NCBI RefSeq assembly: GCF_001940525.2
Contig: NZ_CP019437.1
Span: 1,028,501 to 1,092,500 of the forward strand
DNA length: 64,000 nt
Origin: Thioclava nitratireducens
GTDB lineage: Bacteria > Pseudomonadota > Alphaproteobacteria > Rhodobacterales > Rhodobacteraceae
Direction of reading: 5' to 3'
Shown here: piece after piece, positions 46,845 through 55,987 of the stretch
Numbering within the stretch: the stretch's first letter is position 1
Layout of the letters: each line of letters starts with the position of its first letter
Translations under genes and position numbers: made by a program
The notes under the pieces: generated by a model
Database searches by the model: none
The model's input: only the letters and a program-made list of their open reading frames with translations
What the model was told of the DNA's origin: nothing

Positions 46845-49211
46845 TCAGGCGGCGCGGATCTGGGGCGGTTGGTCCCGCTCCACCCACGAACCGTTTTGAT
46901 AGCGCGCCGTGATCCGGCCCGCATCGTCCATCGCCTGCAGCGACAACCAGCCATTGTCGAACAGCGCCTTGAGCTGCGGATGCCGCTCCAGCACGTCGGT
47001 GATCGCCTCGGTCGGTGCCGCGACGACCACCGAGAGCCGCAGCGGATCATGCCGCAGCCGCTCGCCGTCATGCATCGATTGCATCGGCAACCCGACCCGC
47101 AGATCGCCGCCATTGCCCTCGAACACACCGATGCCGCCGACCACGTTGTGCAACAGCTTGTTGCCCGCCCCGAATACCTCGGGCGCGGTGGCGGAGCCGT
47201 TATATTGCAGCGCGATCCAGCTGGTGACGACGGCAGGGGCGGTCAGGATCAGCTCGAGCGTGGAAAAGCCCGCATCCTGCCGCCAGTCGTAATCGTGCAG
47301 GAAGGCTCGCCCACCCAGATCGCAGCCCCTGCTCCGCGCCCTGGGGGCCACGATGAAGGTGCGGCAACCGGCCAGCCCCCATTCGGGCCGCAACTCGGAC
47401 CAGTCCTTGCCCCGCCGGGGCAGATCTGCCCCCGACCCGGCGCGGGGGAGGGCCTGCGCCCGCGCCGTCCGGGCGATCTGGCCCGCCTTCGCGAGCGCTG
47501 TTTGCAACTGCGCCAGATGCGCCCGCGGCACCGCAGCCGTCCCGTCCTCGAACAGCCGTAGCTCGTCGCTGACTGTATCATGCAGCCCGGCAAGGAACCG
47601 CGTCTCCGGCGGGATCGCGATGCCGCTCCGGGACAGTCCCTTGCGTACCACCGGATCGTTGAGCAGTTCCGCGAGCAACCGCGCGTTCACATCGCCCGCA
47701 TGGCCGCCACAGGCCCCGCATTGCAGCGCGCTCGCATGCGGTGCGTTGGTGACATGCGCGCCGTGACCCGCGATCAGGACCAGCGGCGCGAAATCGGAGG
47801 TGAGCGACATCGCCTGCAGCACCCGGCCCGCCAGCGCGATCCGCTCATCGGAGGGCAGGTCGAGCGCGGGCACGGGCTCGGGGGTCGGTGCCGTTTCCTG
47901 CGCCATCGCCGACCCGAAAAGCTTGCCCAGATACAGCGGCCCGGCCGCTTCCACGAAGGCGAAGGACGACACCGCGGCCAGCTTGAACCGGCCCCAAGCG
48001 CGGGTGGCGCGCCGGGCGATCCGCGCGGCCTGATCGGCCTTGTCGCTCACCGCGACTTGCGACTCGACCCCTGTTTCCAACAGCACCGGCGCCCGCGCGT
48101 CGCGCTGGTCCGAGGCCAGCCCGCGATGGGCGATCGGCAGACCGAAGAAGCCCGCGAAGCCGCGCGTCTGCACGCCGGGATCGGCGGCTTCCAAGGCCCG
48201 CCGGAAGGGTTCGGACCGCACGTCAATGCAAAAGACCGCCTGGATGTCGGGTGCCTGTGCGCCGGTCCGTTCGTCCGCCGCTGCGAGCGTTTCCGCCAAG
48301 GCCCGTTCTTCGGCCCGGTCCGCGGCCTCTTGCAGTGCAAGATCGATGCGCAGATCGAGGCTCGGATTCAGCGGCGCGGCATGGTCTTTCAGCGCCCGCG
48401 TCCACGGGGCGGAGAGCCGGTCGCGGAAACACTCCAGCAGCGCCACCTCCCACGCGAGCCGGATCACCAGCATCTCGAACGCCAGCGCATTGCGCTCTCC
48501 CTTCAGCCCGTCCGCCCAGCCAAGCCCGCGCGCATATTGCGCCCAGCCTCCGAGGCTCATCGCGAGCCGATGCAGGTAGAGTGGCGCGGCCTCGGTGCTC
48601 AGACCAAGCCGGCCCGTCAGTTCCGCGAAGGTGGCGCGCGCATCCGTGGGCAGGCTCGCCGCGAAGGCGCAGAAGCCGCGCAGCCCGTGCAGACCCGGCG
48701 TCAGGTCGCGCAGCGCGAACGCCCGCCACGCCTTGAAGGCCGCGCCTTCGGGCGCAGGCCAGAGCGCTTGCCCCTTGTCGAAATGCCCGCCGGCCCAGAG
48801 ACCGACCCGGTCCGCGATCAGCGCGGGCCAGTCCTGTCCGGTCTCCTTCGCGGCCAGATCGGCCAGCGTCGGATCGGGTCGATACGCGGGCGAGGGGGCG
48901 TGAAGCGCCTTTCGCACCTGATCGGGGTCGAGCCCGGCCTCGATCGCGGCGGTGGAAATATCCTGCTGCGTGAGCCGCCCGGCCTCTAGCCACTGGGCTA
49001 TTGCCTCGCGCGGGGCGGTCGTCCGGGCGCCCGCCACCCGCGCCAGCCGGGTCGCGGCCTGAAGGCGGCTCTCTCCGGCCTGACCGAGATAGGGGTTCAC
49101 CGCCACCGTCGCCTCCAGCCCGAAGGCGGGCGGGATCTGAGCCAGCGTCTTTTCGGCTGCGGCAAAGAGTTGCAAGGTCGCGCCGGGGAATTGATAGCTG
49201 TGGAAACTCAT
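46845..49211 (-). CDS. dabA: DabA, inorganic-carbon transporter subunit (DUF2309)
   Basis: 788 residues, soluble, beta-carbonic-anhydrase-like. Putative zinc ligands C328 and D330 (VFCIDVRSEP), H483 (IAGHGAHV) and C498 (LQCGACGGHAGD) have the same internal spacing (2 and 15) as the Cys, Asp, His, Cys ligands of Halothiobacillus DabA. With DabB it forms a cation-driven vectorial carbonic anhydrase that loads bicarbonate into the cytoplasm. It starts 4 bases after dabB; regulated with it from the divergent LysR promoter. Confidence 0.93.
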   Translation of the reverse strand: MSFHSYQFPGATLQLFAAAEKTLAQIPPAFGLEATVAVNPYLGQAGESRLQAATRLARVAGARTTAPREAIAQWLEAGRLTQQDISTAAIEAGLDPDQVRKALHAPSPAYRPDPTLADLAAKETGQDWPALIADRVGLWAGGHFDKGQALWPAPEGAAFKAWRAFALRDLTPGLHGLRGFCAFAASLPTDARATFAELTGRLGLSTEAAPLYLHRLAMSLGGWAQYARGLGWADGLKGERNALAFEMLVIRLAWEVALLECFRDRLSAPWTRALKDHAAPLNPSLDLRIDLALQEAADRAEERALAETLAAADERTGAQAPDIQAVFCIDVRSEPFRRALEAADPGVQTRGFAGFFGLPIAHRGLASDQRDARAPVLLETGVESQVAVSDKADQAARIARRATRAWGRFKLAAVSSFAFVEAAGPLYLGKLFGSAMAQETAPTPEPVPALDLPSDERIALAGRVLQAMSLTSDFAPLVLIAGHGAHVTNAPHASALQCGACGGHAGDVNARLLAELLNDPVVRKGLSRSGIAIPPETRFLAGLHDTVSDELRLFEDGTAAVPRAHLAQLQTALAKAGQIARTARAQALPRAGSGADLPRRGKDWSELRPEWGLAGCRTFIVAPRARSRGCDLGGRAFLHDYDWRQDAGFSTLELILTAPAVVTSWIALQYNGSATAPEVFGAGNKLLHNVVGGIGVFEGNGGDLRVGLPMQSMHDGERLRHDPLRLSVVVAAPTEAITDVLERHPQLKALFDNGWLSLQAMDDAGRITARYQNGSWVERDQPPQIRAA

Positions 49212-49215
49212 AGCC

Positions 49216-50766
49216 TTAACCTTTCTTGAGGGACGTCTGCCCGATCAGCCGATCGGTGAGCGCATTAAGATAGAGACCGTTCATGAGGTGGACCCGCAGC
49301 CCCGCCGCAGCCGGATGGCTGCCCCAGAGCGGGAAGGTCGCCTGCGCCCAGGCCGCGAGGCCGAAGCCTGCGATCGTCAGGAGCATCACCAGCCAGATCA
49401 GCGGATCGGCCGGGGGCGGGGGCGGCAGGGTGCCCGCCGAGAGCGCATTTGCCCCCCAATGCAGCGCGAAATAACCAAGGGTCGCGCCCAGAGACATCAG
49501 CGTCGTGCGCCAGAACAGTGGCCACGGCGCGGCCTCCGCCAGCCCCTGAGCGATCAGGTAGGCGACGCCGAAGACGAGGATCGCCCCCAACGCGATCGCC
49601 TGTGGCGGCTCGTGCCAGAGCCCGGAGAGCGCGAGCGCCCCGCCGTAGATTGCGAGCGAAAGAAGGAAGGCGCGCAGCACCGCTCCGGCGCCCGGCACCG
49701 CGACCGGGCCGGGCCGGCGCTGCTGCGCCACCGCGGCGACCGCGCTGCCCGAGGACAGGAAGGCATGCGCCTTGTAAAGCGAATGCGCCACGATATGCAG
49801 CAGCGCCAGCGGAAACAGCGCCAGTCCGCATTGCAGCACCATGAAGCTCATCTGTGCGCAGGTGGACCATGCAAGCGAGGTCTTCACCGCCGATTGCGTC
49901 GTCGCCACTGCCGCCGCGATGAGTGCGCTGAGCCCGCCGACCAGCGCCAGCACCGCGAGGACGCCGGGCGCGGCGAGCATCACGTCGGCAAAGCGGATCA
50001 GCAGGAAGCCCCCTGCATTGACCACGCCCGCATGCATCAGTGCCGAGACCGGGGTTGGGGCCTCCATCACCTCGGTCAACCAGCCATGGGTCGGGATCAG
50101 CGCCGATTTGAACACCGCAGCGACGCCCAGAAGCCCCGCCACGACCCAAAGCGTCTGCGGCCCTTGCCCGTCGCGCGCAGCCTCGAGGATGCGCGCGATG
50201 TCGGTGGTCCCGAAGCCATAGGCGAGGAGGCTCACCGCGACCAGCAGGGCACCGCTCGCGACCAACCCGCTGAGCGATTTCTTCCGCGCGGCGCGTTGCG
50301 CGCCGGGGCGCTCTGGATAGAACAGCAGCAACCGGTGCAGACCGGTGCCGACCGCGATCCATGCGATCACCAGCTGGAACAGGTTGCCCGCCACCACGAG
50401 CGCAAGCACACAGGCGAGTGTCAGGCTCATCCAGCCCATGAACCAGCTTTGCCGCGCTTCGCCATCGAGCGCGACCCGCGAAAAGCGCAGCACCACCCAG
50501 CCGACGAAGCCGACGGTCAGTGCCAGCGAGATGCTGACGATGTCGATGCGCGCAGAGAGACCGATGCCCGCCATGCCTATGAGCGGGCTCGTCGTCGGCC
50601 CCGACAGCGCAAGCATCACCGCCGCGCTCACCGTCGCGAGCAGCCCCAGAAGTGAGGCCAACTCCGGCCCACGCAGTCGCGCTCCGGCCCGCTCCGCAGG
50701 CCTCAGAAGCAAATCAGTGCCGACCGCGATCAAAAGCGCAGCGGGCAGCAGCAAGAGATAAGACAT
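49216..50766 (-). CDS. dabB: DabB, NuoL/MrpA-like membrane subunit of the carbon transporter
   Basis: 516 residues, about 13-14 helices of the proton-translocating oxidoreductase family (Proton_antipo_M). The conserved Lys/Glu-helix segments include SALIPTHGWLTEVMEAPTPVSALMHAG and TSLAWSTCAQMSFMVLQCGL. It supplies the proton or sodium path driving DabA. Start at 50766 (MSYLLLLPAALL); the frame is open to 50826 but that part precedes the membrane start. dabA follows at once. Confidence 0.9.
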   Translation of the reverse strand: MSYLLLLPAALLIAVGTDLLLRPAERAGARLRGPELASLLGLLATVSAAVMLALSGPTTSPLIGMAGIGLSARIDIVSISLALTVGFVGWVVLRFSRVALDGEARQSWFMGWMSLTLACVLALVVAGNLFQLVIAWIAVGTGLHRLLLFYPERPGAQRAARKKSLSGLVASGALLVAVSLLAYGFGTTDIARILEAARDGQGPQTLWVVAGLLGVAAVFKSALIPTHGWLTEVMEAPTPVSALMHAGVVNAGGFLLIRFADVMLAAPGVLAVLALVGGLSALIAAAVATTQSAVKTSLAWSTCAQMSFMVLQCGLALFPLALLHIVAHSLYKAHAFLSSGSAVAAVAQQRRPGPVAVPGAGAVLRAFLLSLAIYGGALALSGLWHEPPQAIALGAILVFGVAYLIAQGLAEAAPWPLFWRTTLMSLGATLGYFALHWGANALSAGTLPPPPPADPLIWLVMLLTIAGFGLAAWAQATFPLWGSHPAAAGLRVHLMNGLYLNALTDRLIGQTSLKKG

Positions 50767-50825
50767 GGCAACCTCCAGTTCGTTCCCGGGAGAGGTAGCG
50801 GCGGCTTGGTGTGAAGAAAAATTCA

Positions 50826-50858
50826 TTGTTTGTGGGTTTTCGTTCTGTTTAATAGAAC
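50826..50858 (+). promoter_or_regulatory. LysR promoter with possible leaderless start
   Basis: TTGTTT at 50826 and TTTAAT at 50848 (16-base spacing) resemble -35/-10 boxes whose start site would fall at about 50860, the A of the LysR ATG, and no Shine-Dalgarno precedes it. The same DNA holds GTTCT-N7-AGAAC at 50842-50858, a LysR-like inverted repeat that could give autoregulation. Confidence 0.45.
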
Positions 50859-50859
50859 G

Positions 50860-51753
50860 ATGTCAGAGTTGAACTACCATCATCTGCGCTATTTCCACGA
50901 AGTCGCGAAGGACGGGAACCTGACGCGCACGGCGGAGCGTCTGAACGTTTCGCAATCGGCACTCTCGACGCAGATCCGCACATTTGAGGCACGGATCGGT
51001 CACCAATTGTTCGAGCGGCGCGGGCGGCAGTTGGTGCTGACCGAGGTCGGGCATATCACGCTCGACTATTCGGAGCGGATTTTCGAGGCGGGCGAAGAGC
51101 TTGCGGCCACGTTGCGACAGGCCTCGGCGGGACGTCAGGCGGTGAGGATCGGCGCGCTCTCCACGCTTTCGCGCAATTTCCAGATCGGATTTCTCGCGCC
51201 GCTCATCGGGCGCACGGATGTGGAGATCGTGCTGCGTTCGGGCAACGGGGGCGTCCTGTTCGAGGCGCTGCAGGCGATGGCGCTTGACGTGGTGCTGACG
51301 ACGGAGCCGCCGGCGCGCGACGTGTTCTCGAGCTTCGTCGCGCATCGCGTCGCCGAACAGAAGGTCTTGCTGCACGGCACGCCGCACCGGCTGCGGCATG
51401 CCACGCTCGAGGAGATGCTGAGCGAGGAACCCGTGATCCTGCCGACCGACAGTTCGATCCGGACCGGCTTCGACAGCCTGATCACCCGGCTCGGGCTGCG
51501 TCCGCAAGTGGCGGCGGAGGTTGACGACATGGCGATGATCCGCCTTCTGGCCCGCGAGGATGCGGGGCTTGCGATCACGCCCGCCGTCGTTCTGGCCGAC
51601 GAGCTTCGCGACGGGTTGCTGGTGACCGCACCGTTCGATCTCGATATCGGCGAGGATTTCTACGCGGTGACGCTGCAGCGCCGCTTTCCGAACCCGGTGG
51701 TCACGGACCTGATCGAGAAGGCGCGGGAGGCAGAGGCGTCCGCTCGCGGTTGA
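50860..51753 (+). CDS. LysR-family regulator, divergent from dabBA
   Basis: 297 residues. HTH: LNYHHLRYFHEVAKDGNLTRTAERLNVSQSALSTQIRTFEARIG in segments; the LNYHHL start is typical of the NhaR/LysR subgroup. The C-terminal substrate-binding domain continues to residue 295. Divergent from dabB with 93 bases between starts, as CbbR-like controllers usually are, so it likely senses a carbon-status metabolite. The GTG at 50830 would add 10 residues but lies in the promoter. Confidence 0.9.
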   Translation: MSELNYHHLRYFHEVAKDGNLTRTAERLNVSQSALSTQIRTFEARIGHQLFERRGRQLVLTEVGHITLDYSERIFEAGEELAATLRQASAGRQAVRIGALSTLSRNFQIGFLAPLIGRTDVEIVLRSGNGGVLFEALQAMALDVVLTTEPPARDVFSSFVAHRVAEQKVLLHGTPHRLRHATLEEMLSEEPVILPTDSSIRTGFDSLITRLGLRPQVAAEVDDMAMIRLLAREDAGLAITPAVVLADELRDGLLVTAPFDLDIGEDFYAVTLQRRFPNPVVTDLIEKAREAEASARG

Positions 51754-51804
51754 TCTAGGGAACTGCGGGACAATGGCGCGCGCGACCTTGCTGGACAAGA
51801 ACGC

Positions 51805-51831
51805 GAAAAGGCGGCTCGAAAGCCGCCTTTT
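51805..51831. terminator. Bidirectional terminator between lysR and dctP
   Basis: GAAAAGGCGGCT-CGAA-AGCCGCCTTTTC is a perfect 12-base stem with a 4-base loop, with A-run on one side and T-run on the other, serving the plus-strand lysR and the minus-strand dctP. Confidence 0.9.
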
Positions 51832-51856
51832 CTTTTGGTCTCGATCCCAGTCGGTC

Positions 51857-52981
51857 TCAGTAGACGCCGTAGGTCGTCTCGTCGAGCTTGTCGTAGATCT
51901 CTGAGCGCGCAAGCGCGGCCAGCGCGTCCACATCGGTCGTGTCCACATTGGCGAGCAGCCCGTCCCACTTGTCGACGAGCGCCTTGAACTCGGTGAGGAT
52001 CGCTTCGGGATCCTTCACGCCGCGATCCTTGGCATTGGCGATCAGCGTGGCTTCATCGGCGACCACGAATTCGGCCAGCGCATCTTTCAGGGCCTGATCC
52101 GGCTCGGCCACGGCCATGCCGTTCTCTTTCGCCGAGTTCACGGCCTTCTCGACATCCTTGTCGAAGGCGATGCGGTGCTCTGCGAGGTAATAGGCCATCT
52201 CATTGAACAGCACGCGGCGGTTCTCGGGCGAGATCGACTGCCAGAAGGCGACGTTGTAGCCCCATTCGAACCCGGCGTAGTAGTTGCCGATCGCGAGCGT
52301 GTTCATGTCGGTGACGACATCCTTCAGGCTGAAGCTGTCGAGCGCATCCGCCGCCGCGACCGCACAATCGAGCGAGCCGGCGTCAAGCCCGGTATACATC
52401 TCGCTCGACGGCATCGAGACCGGTACGGCGCCTACGAATTCCGCGAAGCGCGACCACGCGCCGCCCGCCATGCGCAGGCGCTTGCCCTTGATATCGGCCA
52501 GCGTGCGGACCGGGGTGTTGCACTGCATGAAGTACTGCGAGGTCGAATAGCCCCCGCCATAGACCACACCATTGGCTTTCCACTCCGCCAGTTGGGCGGG
52601 GTTCGTCAGGCCGAACTCGGTCGAGGCGAAAGCCATGACCAGCGGGTCGGTGTTGTAGAAAGCCATGTTGCCGATGAGATTGTCGATCGGCAGCTCGGAG
52701 GGGGTGTAGGTCCCGGCGTGATAGGTGACCTGCGCGATCCCGTCGCGCACGCCCTGCAGCGAGGAGGCCGGCGGCAGCAGCGAGCCTGCGGAGAACACGG
52801 TGAAATTGATCTCGCCATCGGTCTCTTCCGCGACCTTCTTGGCGAATTCCACGTAGGGGCCGCGCACCATCGAGTGGCGCTCGGCGAAGAAATGGTTGGC
52901 GTTGTAGTCTGCCGCGCTCGCCACGGTCGCGGTGGTCATCATCGCGAAGGCGATCGCCGCGGTCTTCATCGTCGACGTCAT
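51857..52981 (-). CDS. TRAP transporter substrate-binding protein (DctP)
   Basis: 374 residues with an N-terminal signal peptide MKTAAIAFAMMTTATVASAADYNANHF. DctP fold: YTGLDAGSLDCAVAAAD, the ligand-clamping Arg in KGKRLRMAGGAWSRF, and YYAGFEWGYNVAFW. It starts at 52981 (ATG); a GTG two codons upstream (52987) has the better-placed GGGAGG and could be the true start. Third gene of a dctQ-dctM-dctP unit read leftwards, divergent from a LysR gene, so a separate solute system from the homogentisate one. Confidence 0.9.
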   Translation of the reverse strand: MTSTMKTAAIAFAMMTTATVASAADYNANHFFAERHSMVRGPYVEFAKKVAEETDGEINFTVFSAGSLLPPASSLQGVRDGIAQVTYHAGTYTPSELPIDNLIGNMAFYNTDPLVMAFASTEFGLTNPAQLAEWKANGVVYGGGYSTSQYFMQCNTPVRTLADIKGKRLRMAGGAWSRFAEFVGAVPVSMPSSEMYTGLDAGSLDCAVAAADALDSFSLKDVVTDMNTLAIGNYYAGFEWGYNVAFWQSISPENRRVLFNEMAYYLAEHRIAFDKDVEKAVNSAKENGMAVAEPDQALKDALAEFVVADEATLIANAKDRGVKDPEAILTEFKALVDKWDGLLANVDTTDVDALAALARSEIYDKLDETTYGVY

Positions 52982-53025
52982 GTTCACAGGTTTCCTCCCT
53001 TTGGAACGGTAAATGAGTTGTCGTT

Positions 53026-54336
53026 TCACCCGGCCATCAGCGCGGGCAGGTAGAGGCTGAGCGCCGGAAACGCGATCAGCAGGATGAGCGTCAGCAGGTC
53101 CATCGCGATGAACCAGGTCGTGCCGGAGATGATGTTGCCGAGCTTCACCTTCCCCGACAGCGCACTGTGCAGGACATAGAGGTTGAGCCCCACAGGCGGC
53201 GTCACGAGGCCGATCTCCAGGAGTTTGATCGTGATGATGCCGAACCAGATCAGGTTGATGTCGGCGGCTTCCAGCACCGGCAGCAGGATCGGCAGAGTCA
53301 GCAGCATCAAGCCGATCGAGTCGATCACCATGCCGAGGATCACGAACAGCCCCGCCACCATCAGGATGATCACCACCTTGTCGTCGGAGACGGCGAGCAT
53401 CGCGTTGGTCAGCGAGCGCGGCACGCCGGACAGCCCCATGAAGCGGGTGAACATGATCGCCCCGATTGACAGGAAAAAGATCGAGGAGGTGGCGACGACG
53501 GTCTGGCGGATCGCGGCGCGCATCGCCTCCCATGTCAGGCTCCGGCGCAGCAGCGCGATCAGAACGGCGAGAGTCGCTCCCATTCCGCCCGCCTCGGTCG
53601 GTGTGAAGAAGCCCCCGAATATGCCGCCAAGGACGCCCATGATCAGGACCGGGAACGGCCAGACCGACCACAGCAGGCTCAGGAAGCGGCGCATGTCGAA
53701 CGGCTCGGCGGTGCGCGGGGCGAGTTTCGGGTTCACCGCGCAGCGCACGGTGATCATTCCCATGTAGATCAGCGCGGATATCAGGCCCGGCACGACGCCC
53801 GCGATGAACAGCTGGCCGATCGACTGCTCGGTGAAGATCCCGTAGAGCACCATCAGGATCGACGGCGGGATCAGCGAGCCGAGCGTGCCCGAAGCGGCCA
53901 CGACGCCGGTCGCGAGCGACGGGTGATACTTCGCGCGCAGCATTTCGGGCACGGCGATGCGCGACATCGCGGCGGTGGTCGCGATGCTCGAGCCCGACGC
54001 CGCCGCGAACAGTCCGCAGGCGCCGACGCTGGCCGAGGCGAGACCGCCCGGTACCCGCGCCAGCAGCATCTTAAGCAGGTCGAAGGCGCCACTCGTCAGC
54101 CCGGTATTGGCGGCGACGAAGCCCATCAGCAGGAACATCGGGATCGCGGTCAGCGACCAATCCCCGATGAAGCTGAAGGGCAGGGCGCTCACGATGCCGA
54201 AAGCGGCGGTCAGGTTCAGCATCGATGCGATGCCGATGAAGGAGACGATCATCAAGGCGATGCCGATCGACATCCGCAGCGCGAGAAGTCCGAACAGGCT
54301 CGCCACGCCGAGCCACCCAATGGTCAACATGGTCAT
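53026..54336 (-). CDS. TRAP transporter large permease (DctM)
   Basis: 436-residue DctM. Conserved ASGSSIATTAAMSRIAVPEML and GTLGSLIPPSILMVLYG repeats, and the FGGFFTPTEAGGMGA region. Multiple helices end with an inner-membrane VLHSALSG segment. The ATG overlaps the dctQ stop. 44 bases separate its stop from the binding-protein gene, a gap containing its ribosome site GGGAGG. Confidence 0.93.
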   Translation of the reverse strand: MTMLTIGWLGVASLFGLLALRMSIGIALMIVSFIGIASMLNLTAAFGIVSALPFSFIGDWSLTAIPMFLLMGFVAANTGLTSGAFDLLKMLLARVPGGLASASVGACGLFAAASGSSIATTAAMSRIAVPEMLRAKYHPSLATGVVAASGTLGSLIPPSILMVLYGIFTEQSIGQLFIAGVVPGLISALIYMGMITVRCAVNPKLAPRTAEPFDMRRFLSLLWSVWPFPVLIMGVLGGIFGGFFTPTEAGGMGATLAVLIALLRRSLTWEAMRAAIRQTVVATSSIFFLSIGAIMFTRFMGLSGVPRSLTNAMLAVSDDKVVIILMVAGLFVILGMVIDSIGLMLLTLPILLPVLEAADINLIWFGIITIKLLEIGLVTPPVGLNLYVLHSALSGKVKLGNIISGTTWFIAMDLLTLILLIAFPALSLYLPALMAG

Positions 54337-54860
54337 GCCGCGGACTCCGTATCATGCAGTTTGGTGACGGGTTTGCCTTGCACAAGCAGCACGGCGCGCA
54401 AGAGTGCCGCCACGGCCGCAAGCCCGAAACCCAACGGCAACATGCAACGGGCGGGCCAGACGATGATCTCGCGGCTGCCCATCACGACTTCGCCGACCTT
54501 GAAGGCGCGGACCGCGTCGAGACCCGTGCGCCACGTCATCACCGACAGGATCGCCGCGGTCGCGAAGAAGGTGATCAGCAGGCTGATCCGCTGGAGCCAG
54601 TCGGGAAAATGGTTGAACAGCAGATCGACGCTGATCTGCTCGTCGTCATATTCGACCAGCGCCATCGGCAGCATGACGATCGCGACCATGTAATAATAGG
54701 ACGAGATCTCGACCGTTCCCTGGATCGGGGCGTTCCAGAATACCTTCAGCACCACGTCGAGCGTGATGTTGCCCATCATCACGATGATGCCCAGCCCGCC
54801 CACGAGCATCAGCCCGTGAGTCAGTCGCCGAAACGCTCGATCAATGAATCCTCTCTGCAC
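54333..54860 (-). CDS. TRAP transporter small permease (DctQ)
   Basis: 175 residues, four helices, beginning FRRLTHGLMLVGGLGIIVMMGNITLDVVLKVFWN with the characteristic DctQ first helix and a later EYDDEQISVDLLFNHFP segment. First gene of the leftward TRAP unit; divergent from the LysR gene at 54992. Confidence 0.9.
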   Translation of the reverse strand: MQRGFIDRAFRRLTHGLMLVGGLGIIVMMGNITLDVVLKVFWNAPIQGTVEISSYYYMVAIVMLPMALVEYDDEQISVDLLFNHFPDWLQRISLLITFFATAAILSVMTWRTGLDAVRAFKVGEVVMGSREIIVWPARCMLPLGFGLAAVAALLRAVLLVQGKPVTKLHDTESAA

Positions 54861-54915
54861 CGGTCACCTCCCCGCGATCTTGTGCGCCGGCCAGAGCATT
54901 CCTGACGGGGACTAC

Positions 54916-54927
54916 CTATTCAAATAG
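54916..54927. promoter_or_regulatory. AT-rich palindrome in the dctQ/lysR divergent promoter
   Basis: CTATTCAAATAG is a near-perfect palindrome (one mismatch) in the 131-base gap between dctQ and lysR. It may be part of a LysR site or of the promoters themselves. A second CTATTTGAA lies at about 55918, behind lysR. Confidence 0.4.
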
Positions 54928-54991
54928 CAAAGCTTGATCGGGTGATCGCGGTTCGTTATCGCTCCGGGGAGGACGGCAGGGAGAGATACTC

Positions 54992-55870
54992 ATGAGCCCA
55001 ACGCGCATCGGCATTCGCCACCTGCGCTACACGATCGCGGTCGCGGATGCGGGTGGTTTCCGCGCCGCCGCCGAGGCGCTCAACATCGCGCAGCCGGCGA
55101 TCAGCAAGACGATTCAGGACACCGAGACCGATCTGGGTTTCGCGATCTTCCGGCGCAGCGCGACCGTGTTCGAGATCACCGAGGCAGGACGGATCTTTCT
55201 GGAGGATGCGCGCCTGACCCTCGCCACGTTCGAGCGCACGATCCGCGCCTCGCGGCAGAACGCGCTCGGCGCGCGCGGGCATATCATCGTGGGCTATTCC
55301 GCACTGGCCTCGTCGTCGCAGATTTCCGCCGGGCTGGATCGGTTCCACCAGAGCTATCCGGGCTGTCAGGTCGAGATGCACGTGATGTCGACGGACACGA
55401 TGATGCGGAAGCTGAAATCGGGCGAGATCGATATCGGCTTCCTGCTGGCGCATGACAGCGTGCAAGACCCGGCCGTCGCGCAGGAGCCGATCTGGTCCAC
55501 CCGGATCGGCGTCGTCGTGCCGCGCGATGTCGAGGCGCTGTCGCTCGAGGCGCTGCGCGAGCGGTCCTTCGTGATGGGCCTGCGGGAGAACTGGCGCTCG
55601 TTCCGGGCCCTGCTCGACACGGCCTTCGCACAGGGCGGTCTCGATCCGGTGGTCGTTGACGAAGCGTGGGACGTGCAGGTGATCTTCCAGCGCGTCGCGG
55701 AGGGGCGGGGCCTGACCTTCTACCCGATCAGCGCCGCCGACAGTCTGCCGGCCGCGCTGAAGATCCTCCCGGTGCCGGGCTGGAGCCCGGAACTGACGAT
55801 CGCGATGGCCTGGAGCAAGGTGGTCGACACGAAATTGCTGCAGGATTTCCGTACGATCTTCCTAGGCTGA
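54992..55870 (+). CDS. LysR-family regulator, divergent from a TRAP operon
   Basis: 292 residues. wHTH: IGIRHLRYTIAVADAGGFRAAAEALNIAQPAISKTIQDTETDLGFAIFRR; a standard LysR effector domain follows (GARGHIIVGYSALASSSQISAG). It probably controls the leftward dctQMP unit, from the divergent arrangement. Confidence 0.92.
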   Translation: MSPTRIGIRHLRYTIAVADAGGFRAAAEALNIAQPAISKTIQDTETDLGFAIFRRSATVFEITEAGRIFLEDARLTLATFERTIRASRQNALGARGHIIVGYSALASSSQISAGLDRFHQSYPGCQVEMHVMSTDTMMRKLKSGEIDIGFLLAHDSVQDPAVAQEPIWSTRIGVVVPRDVEALSLEALRERSFVMGLRENWRSFRALLDTAFAQGGLDPVVVDEAWDVQVIFQRVAEGRGLTFYPISAADSLPAALKILPVPGWSPELTIAMAWSKVVDTKLLQDFRTIFLG

Positions 55871-55987
55871 CACCGCGGCGGGGGTGATCCAATTTCGCGA
55901 TCACCCGATCACACAAGCCTATTTGAACCTCGCGGAACACCTGACGTCTTATGGCGCCGCAAATGCCGACTGCCAGTGTGAGACCCG

